Origin: Halalkalibacter oceani
GTDB taxonomy: Bacteria > Bacillota > Bacilli > Bacillales > Bacillaceae_D
Assembly: GCF_040544555.1 (NCBI RefSeq)
Contig: NZ_JBEPKD010000001.1
Coordinates: 248,001-312,000, forward strand
Direction: 5' to 3'
Length of the DNA: 64,000 bases
Below, piece after piece: positions 17,562 to 26,555 of this stretch; the first letter of the stretch is position 1, and every line of letters begins with the position of its first letter. The translations under genes were made by a program, and so were the position numbers. The notes below the pieces were generated by a model. That model was not told where the DNA came from and searched no databases. It worked only from the letters and a program-made list of their open reading frames with translations.

Positions 17562-17590
17562 AAACGTTTTTTGTGCACCTGCATACGATG
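17562..17590 (+). promoter_or_regulatory. Putative sigma-K promoter
   Basis: AAAC, 15 bases, GCATACGATG matches the published sigma-K pattern (HMAC, 15-16 bases, GCATANNNTD). It stands about 50 bases before a sporulation-type small gene. Confidence 0.55.
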
Positions 17591-17638
17591 AATCGTGAGG
17601 ATGATGCTTCATCCTACTTTCAAGAAGGAGTGATATAA

Positions 17639-17764
17639 ATGGGTGCAGAAGCAGGATATGGATATGGCGGAGGATTTGCTTTAATTGTCGTGCTTTTTAT
17701 TTTGTTAATTATCGTCGGCGCATGTTGGTGCGGCGGTGGTTTCGGCGGAGGCTTTGGATACTAA
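17639..17764 (+). CDS. YjcZ-family small sporulation protein
   Basis: 41 residues. A glycine/tyrosine-rich N-terminus (GAEAGYGYGGG) leads into one hydrophobic segment, FALIVVLFILLIIVGACW, and a glycine-rich tail. This is the pattern of the YjcZ/YoyG-type proteins made late in Bacillus sporulation, although most end soon after the membrane segment. AAGGAG stands nine bases before the ATG, a sigma-K-like promoter precedes it and a strong terminator follows. Confidence 0.85.
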   Translation: MGAEAGYGYGGGFALIVVLFILLIIVGACWCGGGFGGGFGY

Positions 17765-17837
17765 GCCGAAAGCTGACATTTCGCTGCACGTCATCCGCTC
17801 TTAGCAGATTGTCGGCGTTGCAGCAACTTAGTACATG

Positions 17838-17884
17838 CAAGAAAAAGATGTGCCAAGATTTCTCGACGGCACATCTTTTTCTTG
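17838..17884 (+). terminator. Terminator after the YjcZ-type gene
   Basis: A perfect 17-bp stem, CAAGAAAAAGATGTGCC with its complement, with a run of T inside the right arm. Confidence 0.85.
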
Positions 17885-17989
17885 ATCAAGAGCGCCATCT
17901 GTTTTTCTTAGGTATTAACGAGCCCCTCACCTGAATACAATGGTACAAGCATCAGGCTAGTACATTGGTTTTTGGATGAGGAGGGGCAA

Positions 17990-18619
17990 ATGAGTATTCT
18001 TCTTGGTTATGTGTTATTAGGGCTGTCATTGGCGGCTCCAATCGGCCCTGTCAATGCTGCCCAGCTGGACAGGGGCATTAAAAGCGGTTTTCTCCACGCC
18101 TGGCTAGTCGGCCTCGGAGCGACCGTCGCAGATGGCATTTATATGCTGCTCGTTTTTTTCGGCGTCGTTCATTTGATTGAACTGCCTTTTGTGCAAACCT
18201 TTTTATGGCTGTTCGGTTTTTTCGTTCTCGTCTACACAGGAATTGAAAGCTTAATGGGCGCGAAGAATGTCGGCCTGACAGCTTCACGATCAGCTAAACA
18301 GTCTTATTCCGCTTCCTTTTTTTCCGGCTTTTTCATGTCGCTGTTCAACCCGCTGACCATTCTGTTTTGGCTCGGCATTTTTGGTTCGATTTTAGCGAAA
18401 ACGCTGACGCAAGCAGAGCCTGGGCAAGTGTGGCTGTACAGTGCGGCGATTTTTGCCGGAATTGTCGTCTGGGATGTGACGATGGCCGGACTGGCGAGCA
18501 CATTGCGACGCTTCCTTACGACGAGGCTTCTCGTTGCGATTTCTGTCTTATCAGGTCTCTCTTTAATCGGGTTTGGGCTTTATTTCGGCATGCATGCGTT
18601 TAGCGTGTTGTTTTTGTAA
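17990..18619 (+). CDS. LysE-family amino acid exporter
   Basis: About 209 residues with six membrane segments. The N-terminal family signature is LGLSLAAPIGPVNAAQL and the second half carries FMSLFNPLTILFWLGIFG. LysE/RhtB proteins export amino acids or related metabolites; the substrate is unknown. The ATG at 17990 is chosen because AGGAGGGG stands five bases before it. Its 3' end overlaps that of the convergent amino acid permease by 20 bases. Confidence 0.88.
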   Translation: MSILLGYVLLGLSLAAPIGPVNAAQLDRGIKSGFLHAWLVGLGATVADGIYMLLVFFGVVHLIELPFVQTFLWLFGFFVLVYTGIESLMGAKNVGLTASRSAKQSYSASFFSGFFMSLFNPLTILFWLGIFGSILAKTLTQAEPGQVWLYSAAIFAGIVVWDVTMAGLASTLRRFLTTRLLVAISVLSGLSLIGFGLYFGMHAFSVLFL

Positions 18620-19967
18620 AAAGGGTCAGTGATGGCTTGTTGCCGTCACCTTTTTTCTTCCACAGATGATTCATAATAAGCGTGACAATGGCAATTAAAA
18701 ACAGAAAGAGCAAGCTGACAAAAAAGCCGGGCCGGCTTGTGGCGTGGAAAACGGTGCCGATCACTCCCAAAAGAATAAAGAGAAAGCCGATCAGCCGCTT
18801 AATCTGCTCTTTTTTCGTTAAGTTGAGCAGACGGCCGTACGAGCCGAGGATAAAGATCCAATTATAAAGCAGCATCAAGCCGGCGGCGGTCGTGACATAT
18901 TCATACATTTGATCCGGCATGAAGATCGACAGCACGATCGATACAATAATGCCGAGCGTTGTCAGCAGGATGGCAGGCAGCTCCCATTTATGATGGATCT
19001 TTTTTGCGAATAATCGCGGCGCATCCTGGTCTTCGGCCAATGTCACGAGAATCCGAATGACAGCGAACATCGAGGCGACCATCGTTGAGAAGCCGGCGAT
19101 AATAAAAACACCGTTGAACACATGGTTCACATAAGGGATCGCATAAGCGGTCAAAGCAGTCACAAACGGGCTTTCTTCATGCGAAAAATCCGCTTGCGCC
19201 ACCATAATCAAGGCCAGGCCGATCGAGAATACATAAATTAGTCCGAGCGTGAGCAGCATCACTTTTCCTGATTTCGGCGCGTCCTTCATTTGTTTTAACC
19301 GCACAGCGAGAAGCCCCATAATTTCAATCCCGCCAAAGCCGTAAAATCCGTAGATGGAGGCCGGCAGCAGCCCTTTTAAGCCGTGTGGGAAAACGTCTTC
19401 TACCGTCCGCGGGATATGGGTGCCATCCGGGTCTGTTCCGATCAGGCCAAACAAGGCCAGGGACGCCAGAATGATAAACATGAAAATCGCCGAAATTTTC
19501 AACACCGCCAGCAAATTTTCCGTTCGGTCAAAGCTTTTACTGCCGGCGATAATGACGAGCAGGCCGAGAGCGGCATAGATGCTGGCTAACAGCCATAAAG
19601 GAAGATCAGGAAACCATAGCTGGGAGAAAATGGACAAAGCGGTCATCTGGCTGCCGATAATGAGCATTTCCGAGGCCCAGTAAACCCAGCCGCTGCTGAA
19701 GCCGGCCCAGCGCCCGTATGCTTTTTTTGCATACGAACGAAAAGAGCCTTTTTGCGGGTCGTAAATGGTCATCTTCGCCAAAGCCTCAAATACGAAATAT
19801 GTTCCGAAAGCCGCGATGATATAGACGAGCAGCACCGAAGGCCCGGCCATCGTAATCGCGATGCTTGAACCGAGAAAAAAGCCGGTTCCGATCGTACAAG
19901 CGACTCCCAATAATGACAGCTGCCACCATTGCAGCGGCTTTTCGCTGTCTTGCTTTGAATGTGCCAT
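18600..19967 (-). CDS. APC-family amino acid permease
   Basis: About 455 residues with 12 membrane segments. The family motif GVACTIGTGFFLGSSIAITMAG is visible in parts near the N-terminus (residues about 20-40), and RSYAKKAYGRWAGFSSGWVY is the second loop. It is close in type to YdgF/RocE-like amino acid:proton symporters. The ATG at 19967 (MAHSKQD) is preferred; the frame is open 57 codons upstream without protein-like sequence. The terminator hairpin of the convergent exporter gene is embedded in its last codons. Confidence 0.85.
   Translation of the reverse strand: MAHSKQDSEKPLQWWQLSLLGVACTIGTGFFLGSSIAITMAGPSVLLVYIIAAFGTYFVFEALAKMTIYDPQKGSFRSYAKKAYGRWAGFSSGWVYWASEMLIIGSQMTALSIFSQLWFPDLPLWLLASIYAALGLLVIIAGSKSFDRTENLLAVLKISAIFMFIILASLALFGLIGTDPDGTHIPRTVEDVFPHGLKGLLPASIYGFYGFGGIEIMGLLAVRLKQMKDAPKSGKVMLLTLGLIYVFSIGLALIMVAQADFSHEESPFVTALTAYAIPYVNHVFNGVFIIAGFSTMVASMFAVIRILVTLAEDQDAPRLFAKKIHHKWELPAILLTTLGIIVSIVLSIFMPDQMYEYVTTAAGLMLLYNWIFILGSYGRLLNLTKKEQIKRLIGFLFILLGVIGTVFHATSRPGFFVSLLFLFLIAIVTLIMNHLWKKKGDGNKPSLTLFTKTTR
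18619..18656 (+). terminator. Terminator of the LysE exporter inside the permease gene
   Basis: GTGATGGC pairs with GCCGTCAC, flanked by AAAAAGG and CCTTTTTT. It lies within the coding end of the opposite gene. Confidence 0.7.
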
Positions 19968-20112
19968 AGACTTCATCCTCTCCGTAGTCCTTTCTATTGT
20001 TTCCTGGGCAAACAGTGGAGTATGTACATGAATTTCGCAAAGCAGCTGGACAATTTTACCGCTTATGCTTTCAAAAGGAGGATAGACACTAAAGGAAAAG
20101 GAGGGATGGAAA

Positions 20113-20328
20113 ATGAATGAAAAGCAAAAGCAAGCCAATCAAGTAGCGACCAATCAGTATCAGTCAGGTGATGAACAAAGCGAACAGTCGGTCGACCGAG
20201 GCTTGGCGATGACGCATGAACAGGTGCTGGATGCGTACGTGGAAGGCACGATTGATGGTGAAATCGATGAGGTTCATGGTGAGGATCAAGAAGTAAGAAG
20301 AGAACCGTTTAAAGAATTTCAGGAATAA
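20113..20328 (+). CDS. Small acidic YozQ-like (DUF4025) protein
   Basis: 71 residues, hydrophilic and acidic. The core AMTHEQVLDAYVEGTIDGEID matches in parts the pattern THEQVSDxYxEGTID of the YozQ family of Bacillus, whose function is unknown. AGGAGGG stands seven bases before the ATG. A family-1 hairpin terminator follows directly. Confidence 0.75.
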   Translation: MNEKQKQANQVATNQYQSGDEQSEQSVDRGLAMTHEQVLDAYVEGTIDGEIDEVHGEDQEVRREPFKEFQE

Positions 20329-20342
20329 ACAGCTTCCTTTCC

Positions 20343-20475
20343 CTGAAGCTGCTGAAAAAGGACGATTTTCACTTTTTCAACAGCTTTTTCGTAATGAGCG
20401 TAGCCGTTGCCTGATTTTGAAAGCCTTGCTACGATTGAGCTTCTCGCAGCAAGGCGCGCAACGTGCGGAGCCATT
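20343..20475 (+). repeat. Repeat family 1, longest copy, with terminator hairpin
   Basis: GAAGCTGCTGAAAAAG pairs with CTTTTTCAACAGC, then TTTTTC. The copy continues through GAGCGTAGCCGTTGCCTGAT (from 20396) to GCAAGGCGCGCAACGTG. A 22-bp part (20396-20417) recurs exactly but inverted at 22474-22495 on the other side of pepF. The rest of the 328-base gap up to pepF (20476-20656) shows no further gene. Confidence 0.7.
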
Positions 20476-20656
20476 ACTCTTCTTCGAGTTACGGAAAAAG
20501 AGGTTTTTCAGTGGCCTCCTTTCCCTGAGGCGGATTATGCTCCTCAGGTTTTTTTATTGGGAAAAGCAGGAACGTCATGATTGCACTGCCGGCGATGTAT
20601 CAGTATACTTTAGCTACAATATACATAGAAGCAAGCAATGGAAAAGGGGGCTAATG

Positions 20657-22444
20657 ATGAAGAGCTATTCGTCAAGGAAAGACGTGCCGGAACATGAAAA
20701 ATGGAATCTTTCCGATATTTTTCCGACGGCGGCGGAATGGGAGGAAACCTATAAGGTGCTGGAGAGTAAGATTGAGAAGCTCGCCCAATATAATGGACGA
20801 CTGGCTGATGCTGACAGCTTGCATGCGTTTCTCGTCCTCTCGGAAGAAATCGATTACGACTTTAAAAAGGTATACGTCTATGCGATGCTGCAGGCTGATA
20901 TTGATACGCGGGTAACCACCAGCCAATCTTTGCTTGACCGCGCCAAAAAGCTCGCGGTTTCCTTAGGAGCGGCAAAGTCGTTCTTTATGCCGTTTTTACT
21001 CGAGCTGAAGCCGGAAACGCTAAAACAATATATCGCGGAGAAGAAAGAGTTAGCTTATTTTGAAGAAGATTTGTATGACAGCTATCGCTATAAAAAGCAT
21101 ATTTTGAGTGAAGAAAAAGAAGAAACGCTTTCCCAGCTTGGGGAAGCCCTGCAGGTGCCGAGTCACACATTTGGCATGATCAACAATGCTGACATCGTAT
21201 TTGGAGAGGTAACCGACGAAAATGGCGAGAAAGTCCCGTTAACAAGAGGGATGTATGCAAAGCGGATGGAAGATGAGGATAGAGAAAAGCGTGCAGAAGC
21301 GTATCAGGCCTATTATAAGCCGTATAAACAGATGAAAAACACGATTGCCTCGACGCTGTCAGCGGCGATTAAAAACAATGTAACGATTTCAAGGATGCGT
21401 CACTATCCTTCCGCGCTTGAAAAAGGGTTATTTTCAGACGAAGTCCCGAAAGAAGTGTATGAGACGTTAATTGAAACGACGAAAGCGAATATTGAGCCGA
21501 TGCATGAGTATATCCGGCTGCGGAAAAAGCTGCTTGAAGTCGAGCAGTTAAAACCATACGATCTTTCGGTTCCGCTCGTTTCCGGCGTGAAGGAAGAGAT
21601 ATCGTTTGATGAGGCCTTTGACACGATGATCGACAGCCTTGAGCCACTTGGCGCCGATTACCAGCAGACGTTGCGAAGCTTTAAGGAAAAGCGCTATTTT
21701 GATGTTCGCGAAACGCCGGGAAAACGCTCAGGAGCATACAACATCGGGATTTATGGTGTCCATCCGTATGTGTTGCTGAATTACCGCGATGATCTTGACA
21801 GCCTGTTTACGTTAACGCATGAATCGGGGCATGCGATGCACTCCTGGTATTCAAGCCGGCATCAGCCGCAAATTAGTGCGGGCTATTCGATTTTTGTCGC
21901 CGAAGTCGCTTCGACCGTCAATGAAATGTTACTGATTCGCTATTTACTGGCGGAAAGCAAAGAGGCAAACCGAAAAAAATATTTGCTGAACCATTTCATC
22001 GACAGCTTTAAAGGGACATTTTTCACGCAGGTGATGTTTGCCGAATTTGAAAAGCTGACGCATGAGAAGGTCGAAAAGGGAGAGCCGCTTCACGCTGATG
22101 CGTTCAATGAGATGTATGAAGAGCTTTATCGAACGTATAACGGCAGTGCGCTTGACTGTGATGAAGAAGTGAAATTCGGCTGGACGCGGATTCCCCATTT
22201 TTACCGTCCGTTTTATGTGTACAAATATGCTACGGGGTATGCGGCGGCCAATGCGATCGCCGAACGGCTGCTGCAGGGCGATGCGGCAACAAAGACCAGC
22301 TATCTGCAATTTTTAAAAAGCGGCAGCTCCAAGCCGCCGCTTGAATTACTAAAAGACACCGGCGTTGATTTAACGAAGCCGGATACGATTGAAGATGCTC
22401 TTGCAGTCTTTGGTGATTTGGTCAATCAATTCGCCGAGCTGTAA
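20657..22444 (+). CDS. pepF: Oligoendopeptidase F
   Basis: About 595 residues, normal for PepF. The M3-family zinc motif is THESGHAMHSWYSS (His388, Glu389, His392), with the third ligand glutamate in FVAEVASTVNEML. The N-terminal oligo-F domain starts WNLSDIFPTAAEW. It cleaves peptides of roughly 7-17 residues in the cytosol and in Bacillus is linked to turnover of signalling peptides. The second of two adjacent ATGs (20657) is best spaced to AAGGGGG; the frame is open 80 codons further upstream without protein-like sequence. Confidence 0.93.
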   Translation: MKSYSSRKDVPEHEKWNLSDIFPTAAEWEETYKVLESKIEKLAQYNGRLADADSLHAFLVLSEEIDYDFKKVYVYAMLQADIDTRVTTSQSLLDRAKKLAVSLGAAKSFFMPFLLELKPETLKQYIAEKKELAYFEEDLYDSYRYKKHILSEEKEETLSQLGEALQVPSHTFGMINNADIVFGEVTDENGEKVPLTRGMYAKRMEDEDREKRAEAYQAYYKPYKQMKNTIASTLSAAIKNNVTISRMRHYPSALEKGLFSDEVPKEVYETLIETTKANIEPMHEYIRLRKKLLEVEQLKPYDLSVPLVSGVKEEISFDEAFDTMIDSLEPLGADYQQTLRSFKEKRYFDVRETPGKRSGAYNIGIYGVHPYVLLNYRDDLDSLFTLTHESGHAMHSWYSSRHQPQISAGYSIFVAEVASTVNEMLLIRYLLAESKEANRKKYLLNHFIDSFKGTFFTQVMFAEFEKLTHEKVEKGEPLHADAFNEMYEELYRTYNGSALDCDEEVKFGWTRIPHFYRPFYVYKYATGYAAANAIAERLLQGDAATKTSYLQFLKSGSSKPPLELLKDTGVDLTKPDTIEDALAVFGDLVNQFAEL

Positions 22445-22473
22445 AAAGAAGTGGTCTAGAACCCACTCGTAGC

Positions 22474-22495
22474 AAATCAGGCAACGGCTACGCTC
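22474..22495 (-). repeat. Inverted 22-bp fragment of repeat family 1
   Basis: The exact reverse complement of 20396-20417. It and the forward copy flank pepF. Confidence 0.75.
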
Positions 22496-22560
22496 CATAC
22501 GAAAACGAGCTTGAGACAAAACTAGCTTTGGACCTACTGGCAATGGCTTCACACGCCACA

Positions 22561-22595
22561 AGCCCGTTGTGAGAAACCCACTCACAACGGGCTTT
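22561..22595 (+). terminator. Terminator after pepF
   Basis: AGCCCGTTGTGAG pairs with CTCACAACGGGCT, followed by TT; a 13-bp perfect stem. Confidence 0.75.
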
Positions 22596-22630
22596 AAAAG
22601 ATCGTGGCGGTTCCGCTCATTGCTTAGAGC

Positions 22631-22670
22631 GGCTGGGAAAAAGGTAAAAAAACAGCCTTTTGCCCCAGCC
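22631..22670. repeat. Hairpin of repeat family 2
   Basis: GGCTGGG...AAGG pairs with CCTTTTGCCCCAGCC, followed by TCTTCC. It is a second terminator candidate between pepF and the convergent gene. A further hairpin (GAGCTATAGACA with its complement, about 22679-22722) lies at the end of the convergent gene. Confidence 0.55.
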
Positions 22671-22711
22671 TCTTCCTTCGAGCTATAGACAAAAGGAAAA
22701 CTACCTAGTGT

Positions 22712-23581
22712 CTATAGCTCTTTCGGTTCTTCACGAATGACGGGCAGCGTGCAGCAGCGAAAGGAGCCGCCTGATTTAATGATTTCAGTAATATCAACTT
22801 CAATTACTTCATATCCGCGCTGCTGCAGCTGCTTGTTGACCTGTTGGTTGACGGGTAAGGAAAGAACCTTTTTATCGCCGATTGAAAGGACATTCGTACC
22901 GAGGGTGAACTGCTCGTCCTTTGTGACTTCAATCAGTTCATAGCGGGTTTCCAGATAATCCCTTTCCTTTTTGTTAAACGCATCTGGATAAAAGAGTGCT
23001 TCTTTAGGAGAAAGCACGTTAAAGACACAGTCGAGATGTAAAAACTTCTCATGAAATGGAACGGTGATAACCTCAAACTGGGACAATAATTGCTGTAAAT
23101 GGTCGATTGCTTTTTGATTGGTGCGGTTGCTTAAACCGATGTAAATCGTATCGCGGTCGATAATAATATCGCCGCCTTCGATTTTATCGCCTATCAAATT
23201 GTAGTAGGAGATTTTTTCCTGCTTCAGCCATTCCTTTAAATAATTCTCCTCTCCTTGACGGATGTCATGTGCCATTTCTGCAACGAAAATCGTCTGGCCA
23301 AGTGTAAAGCCGATATCCCGTGTGAAAACCTGTTCCGGAAATTGCTCGTTCGCCGGCAGCAGAACGACATCAATATGATGAGCGCGCAATGTATTGACGA
23401 ACTGCTCATGCTGCTCCATCGCTTTCAAAATATGAATGCCTTCATTTTTAAATTTCTTTTGCGTTTCATTGATGATATCGCGAATGGTCATGTACTGAGG
23501 CTGACACATAATCACTAGCTCGAGACGGTCGTATTCGCTTGTCGCGAAAGCGGTTTTCTTGCTTCGTGTAAACAGACCCAT
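22712..23581 (-). CDS. Amidinotransferase-fold hydrolase (YkgA/DDAH-like)
   Basis: 289 residues. The amidinotransferase/arginine deiminase fold is shown by FPEQVFTRDIGFT, IEGGDIIID, HLDCVFNVL and the C-terminal GGSFRCCTLPV, which holds the active-site cysteine. Relatives hydrolyse dimethylarginine or arginine-like guanidino compounds; the substrate here is unknown. GGGAGG precedes the ATG. Single gene, opposite in direction to pepF. Confidence 0.85.
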   Translation of the reverse strand: MGLFTRSKKTAFATSEYDRLELVIMCQPQYMTIRDIINETQKKFKNEGIHILKAMEQHEQFVNTLRAHHIDVVLLPANEQFPEQVFTRDIGFTLGQTIFVAEMAHDIRQGEENYLKEWLKQEKISYYNLIGDKIEGGDIIIDRDTIYIGLSNRTNQKAIDHLQQLLSQFEVITVPFHEKFLHLDCVFNVLSPKEALFYPDAFNKKERDYLETRYELIEVTKDEQFTLGTNVLSIGDKKVLSLPVNQQVNKQLQQRGYEVIEVDITEIIKSGGSFRCCTLPVIREEPKEL

Positions 23582-23631
23582 CGTATTCCTCCCTTTTCTA
23601 TCCGTTTGTTTAGTATGCCCTTGGTCAAGAC

Positions 23632-25473
23632 TTATTTGACGGAGGTGAGACTTGTCAGCTGCTCAAGAAGTAAGTCCAGCGGCTGATTGGCTTTTGCCTG
23701 CTGAAAAAAACGAAACGGATTTCCGTTTGCAAGCAGCCGTGCCCGAATCGTGGCGATTGTAAAAGATGCCGGATCAAGCCGAGCATTAACCTCGCTCCAG
23801 TCAAGCGGAGTCGCTATCCGTCCGTCGGTATTTCCTCTTGGCGAAAAAGGCGCGATGATTGTTTTTTCCTTATCGTGCTGCAAATAGTCGACATATAATT
23901 TGCGGCCGCGCTTCTTTTTCAGGCGCTCCGTCGTAAACCAATCCGGCTCCTGTTCACAAAGAAACGCACTTACGAATTCGGTAAACCGTCGAGTGTCCTC
24001 ATAAGAATAGGTTTCCTCTGGCAGTGGAAGATAAACCTGTAATCCCTTTCCACCCGACGTTTTGACAAAGGATTGCAGCTGAAATTGATCAAATATCGCT
24101 TTCAGTCGCAAGGCCGCCTCGACAGCAAGAGGAAATTCTGACACCGACGGGGGATCAAGATCAAAAACAATTTCCGACGGATACGCGGAATGGAACGGTT
24201 CAAATGGAATATGGAATTCCAGCGCAAGCTGATTGCCAAGCCAAAGCAATGTTTCGACATCATTGCAGAGAATGTAGCGAATGTTATGGTGCAGGTCAGT
24301 CTGAACGAATTCCGGTGCATAGTCAGGACAGTTTTTTTGGAAAAAACGTTCATCATCGGCGCCGTGCGGATAACGGATAACGGTTAAATGCCGGTCATGA
24401 AGAAACGGCAAAAGATAATCGCCGAGATGCAGCAGCTCCGTTAAATAGTCATCCTTATGAATGTTTAAAGCAGGCCAGATCGGCTTGTCGGGATGGGTAA
24501 CGGCAACCGAGGCCGGCGGCGGGCGGAGCGCTTTTTCAGCTTCGTTGCTCGTGCACTGCTCAGGCTCCTGCGCAAGCAAAAAAGAATGAAAATGAGGTTC
24601 TCGCAGCTGCTTGCCATCAAAGTCAATACAGGCAATCGCGGCACAGATTGCCGGTGGCATCCTGTAGAGCGATCCGTTCCTAGTCCCGTTTTTTTGAAAG
24701 AGCGAGACTAACGTCTGCCATTCCGTCTCTGCTAAACCATGCTTGAAAATGACAATATCAAGGAGTTCTGATTCCTTAAAGACGCTGCCATAGAAATAGC
24801 CGTTGGCTTCGTCATATTTCGTAACGATCACGGGAACAAGGCGCCAGTTCTTGCTCTTTTGCCATTGACGTGTCCGTGCTGCCGGCTTCCAGGTACTCGT
24901 AGCCTGTTTGGCGACGATCCCTTCGCCGTTATGAAGATCGATCGCCGCTGAGAGCCGGGACAGATCCGCTGTTTCCTCGATCAGCTGGAGCTTTTGCGCC
25001 GAATAAGGATCGATTTGCCGTGACCAGCCGAGCTTATTAAAGAGCTGGTTCAGCTGCTTCTTGCGCTTGGCGAGCGGCAGATCGATCAGGCTGTCGCCCT
25101 TGAGCTGCAACAGGTCAAAGCCGAGATAGTGACACGGAAAAGCCGCGGCATGAGCTGAAATACGATCTGCATTTTTCATCCGTCCTCTAAGCTGTACAGC
25201 GGAAAAATAGCTTTTAAAGGCGTTAAGCAAATGGACAAGCTCACCGTCGAGTAGCAGCGGAAGAAACGGCTCAATCTCCTGCTGGTGATCAGAGCAAAAT
25301 TGGATGATCTCAGGGAATTGACCGTTCAGCTCTTTGCCGTTGCGGCTGACAAGAAGCGGTTTGTCGCTAGACCAGTAAAGTAGACAGCGGAAGCCGTCGT
25401 ATTTAGGCTCATAAAGCCAGCCTTTGCCAACGGGCGGCTCAGAAGCCGCTGTTAGCAGCATTGGCTTATCCAT
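23632..25473 (-). CDS. ligD: ATP-dependent DNA ligase/polymerase LigD
   Basis: 613 residues, the size of Bacillus LigD. The ligase domain is first (about 1-290), with the adenylated lysine in EPKYDGFRCL (Lys24), RNGKELNGQFPE and DGEGIVAKQ-like motif HNGEGIVAKQ. The primase-like polymerase domain follows (about 315-613), with HPDKPIWP, the catalytic aspartates in VFDLDPP and TSGGKGLQVYLPLP. There is no nuclease domain, as usual in Bacilli. It joins DNA ends together with Ku, mostly in spores. AAGGAGG precedes the ATG. The gene is divergent from ku with a shared 110-bp promoter region. Confidence 0.95.
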   Translation of the reverse strand: MDKPMLLTAASEPPVGKGWLYEPKYDGFRCLLYWSSDKPLLVSRNGKELNGQFPEIIQFCSDHQQEIEPFLPLLLDGELVHLLNAFKSYFSAVQLRGRMKNADRISAHAAAFPCHYLGFDLLQLKGDSLIDLPLAKRKKQLNQLFNKLGWSRQIDPYSAQKLQLIEETADLSRLSAAIDLHNGEGIVAKQATSTWKPAARTRQWQKSKNWRLVPVIVTKYDEANGYFYGSVFKESELLDIVIFKHGLAETEWQTLVSLFQKNGTRNGSLYRMPPAICAAIACIDFDGKQLREPHFHSFLLAQEPEQCTSNEAEKALRPPPASVAVTHPDKPIWPALNIHKDDYLTELLHLGDYLLPFLHDRHLTVIRYPHGADDERFFQKNCPDYAPEFVQTDLHHNIRYILCNDVETLLWLGNQLALEFHIPFEPFHSAYPSEIVFDLDPPSVSEFPLAVEAALRLKAIFDQFQLQSFVKTSGGKGLQVYLPLPEETYSYEDTRRFTEFVSAFLCEQEPDWFTTERLKKKRGRKLYVDYLQHDKEKTIIAPFSPRGNTDGRIATPLDWSEVNARLDPASFTIATIRARLLANGNPFRFFQQAKANQPLDLLLEQLTSLTSVK

Positions 25474-25586
25474 CGTCCATCCTCCTTGAAAATGATTTCC
25501 TCGTTAGGATGTTAGTTTCGATTTCACTTCATACATAATTGCCGGCAAAAGCAAGCACATTATAAAGAAAAAAGAAGGTGTCTTTG

Positions 25587-26399
25587 ATGCACACAGTTTG
25601 GAAGGGCAGTATCAGCTTCGGGCTTGTCAACATTCCGATTAAGCTGCACGCGGCAACGGAAAATAAGGATATTAAGCTGAGGCAGCTTCATAAGGAATGC
25701 CACACGCCGATTCAATATCAGAAAATATGTCCAGGCTGCCAGCAGGAAGTGAAAAATGAAGATATTGTCAAAGCATACGAATATGAAAAAAACAAATTCG
25801 TCATCCTTGATGAGGAAGATTTGGAAAAGCTGAAAAAAGAAAATGAAGCAAAAGCGGTCGAAATTATTGATTTCGTCCAGCTTGAAGAAATTGATCCGAT
25901 TTATTTTGAGCGCAGTTATTTTATCGCACCGGGAGATGGCGGCGTAAAAGCATATGCGCTGCTTCGTGAAGCGTTGCTGAAATCCGGCAAGATCGGTGTT
26001 GCCAAAATCATTATCCGCTCAAAGGAGCAGCTCGCGGTCGTCCGTGTTTATAAAAACACGTTGCTGATGGAAACGATTCATTTTCCGGATGAAGTGCGCA
26101 AAGTGGAAGACGTGCCGAATACGCCGAGTGACCAGGAACTATCTAAAAAGGAAGTCGATACGGCGCTGCTTTTGATTGATCAGCTAACAACAAGCTTTGA
26201 TCCGACAAAATACAAGGACGATTATCGCACAGCCTTGATGGAATTAATTGAAGAGAAGCGAACGGGCAAGCAAACGGTTCATCCGAAGGAGCAGGAGGCG
26301 CCGGCCTCGAATGTAACCGATTTAATGTCAGCCCTTCAGGCGTCGATCGACAAGACGAAAAAGAAAAAGCCGGCAACGAAAGCAAAAAAGAATGCCTGA
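25587..26399 (+). CDS. ku: Ku DNA end-binding protein
   Basis: About 270 residues. The bacterial Ku core begins HTVWKGSISFGLVNIPIKL and contains CPGCQQEV, RSYFIAPGDGG and VVRVYKNTLLMETIHF. It forms a homodimer ring around DNA ends and recruits LigD. The basic, lysine-rich tail (KKKKPATKAKKNA) is typical and likely assists DNA binding. The ATG at 25587 is preferred, with GAAGGTG at seven bases; a GTG three codons upstream overlaps that site. Confidence 0.95.
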   Translation: MHTVWKGSISFGLVNIPIKLHAATENKDIKLRQLHKECHTPIQYQKICPGCQQEVKNEDIVKAYEYEKNKFVILDEEDLEKLKKENEAKAVEIIDFVQLEEIDPIYFERSYFIAPGDGGVKAYALLREALLKSGKIGVAKIIIRSKEQLAVVRVYKNTLLMETIHFPDEVRKVEDVPNTPSDQELSKKEVDTALLLIDQLTTSFDPTKYKDDYRTALMELIEEKRTGKQTVHPKEQEAPASNVTDLMSALQASIDKTKKKKPATKAKKNA

Positions 26400-26409
26400 G
26401 CCGTCTTTG

Positions 26410-26457
26410 GCAAAACTCCAGCAGCCCAACATGTAGTCGGGGCGCTGGAGTTTTTGC
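26410..26457 (+). terminator. Terminator after ku
   Basis: GCAAAACTCCAGC pairs with GCTGGAGTTTTTGC, followed by TTTTC. Confidence 0.75.
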
Positions 26458-26555
26458 TTTTCTTGATCGGAAGCGGGGAAGGTCCCGTTCTTGACAGGCA
26501 GTAGCCTTCACTCTATCATTTTCAACGTAGACTGCAAGAGAAGAGAGGTACATGA

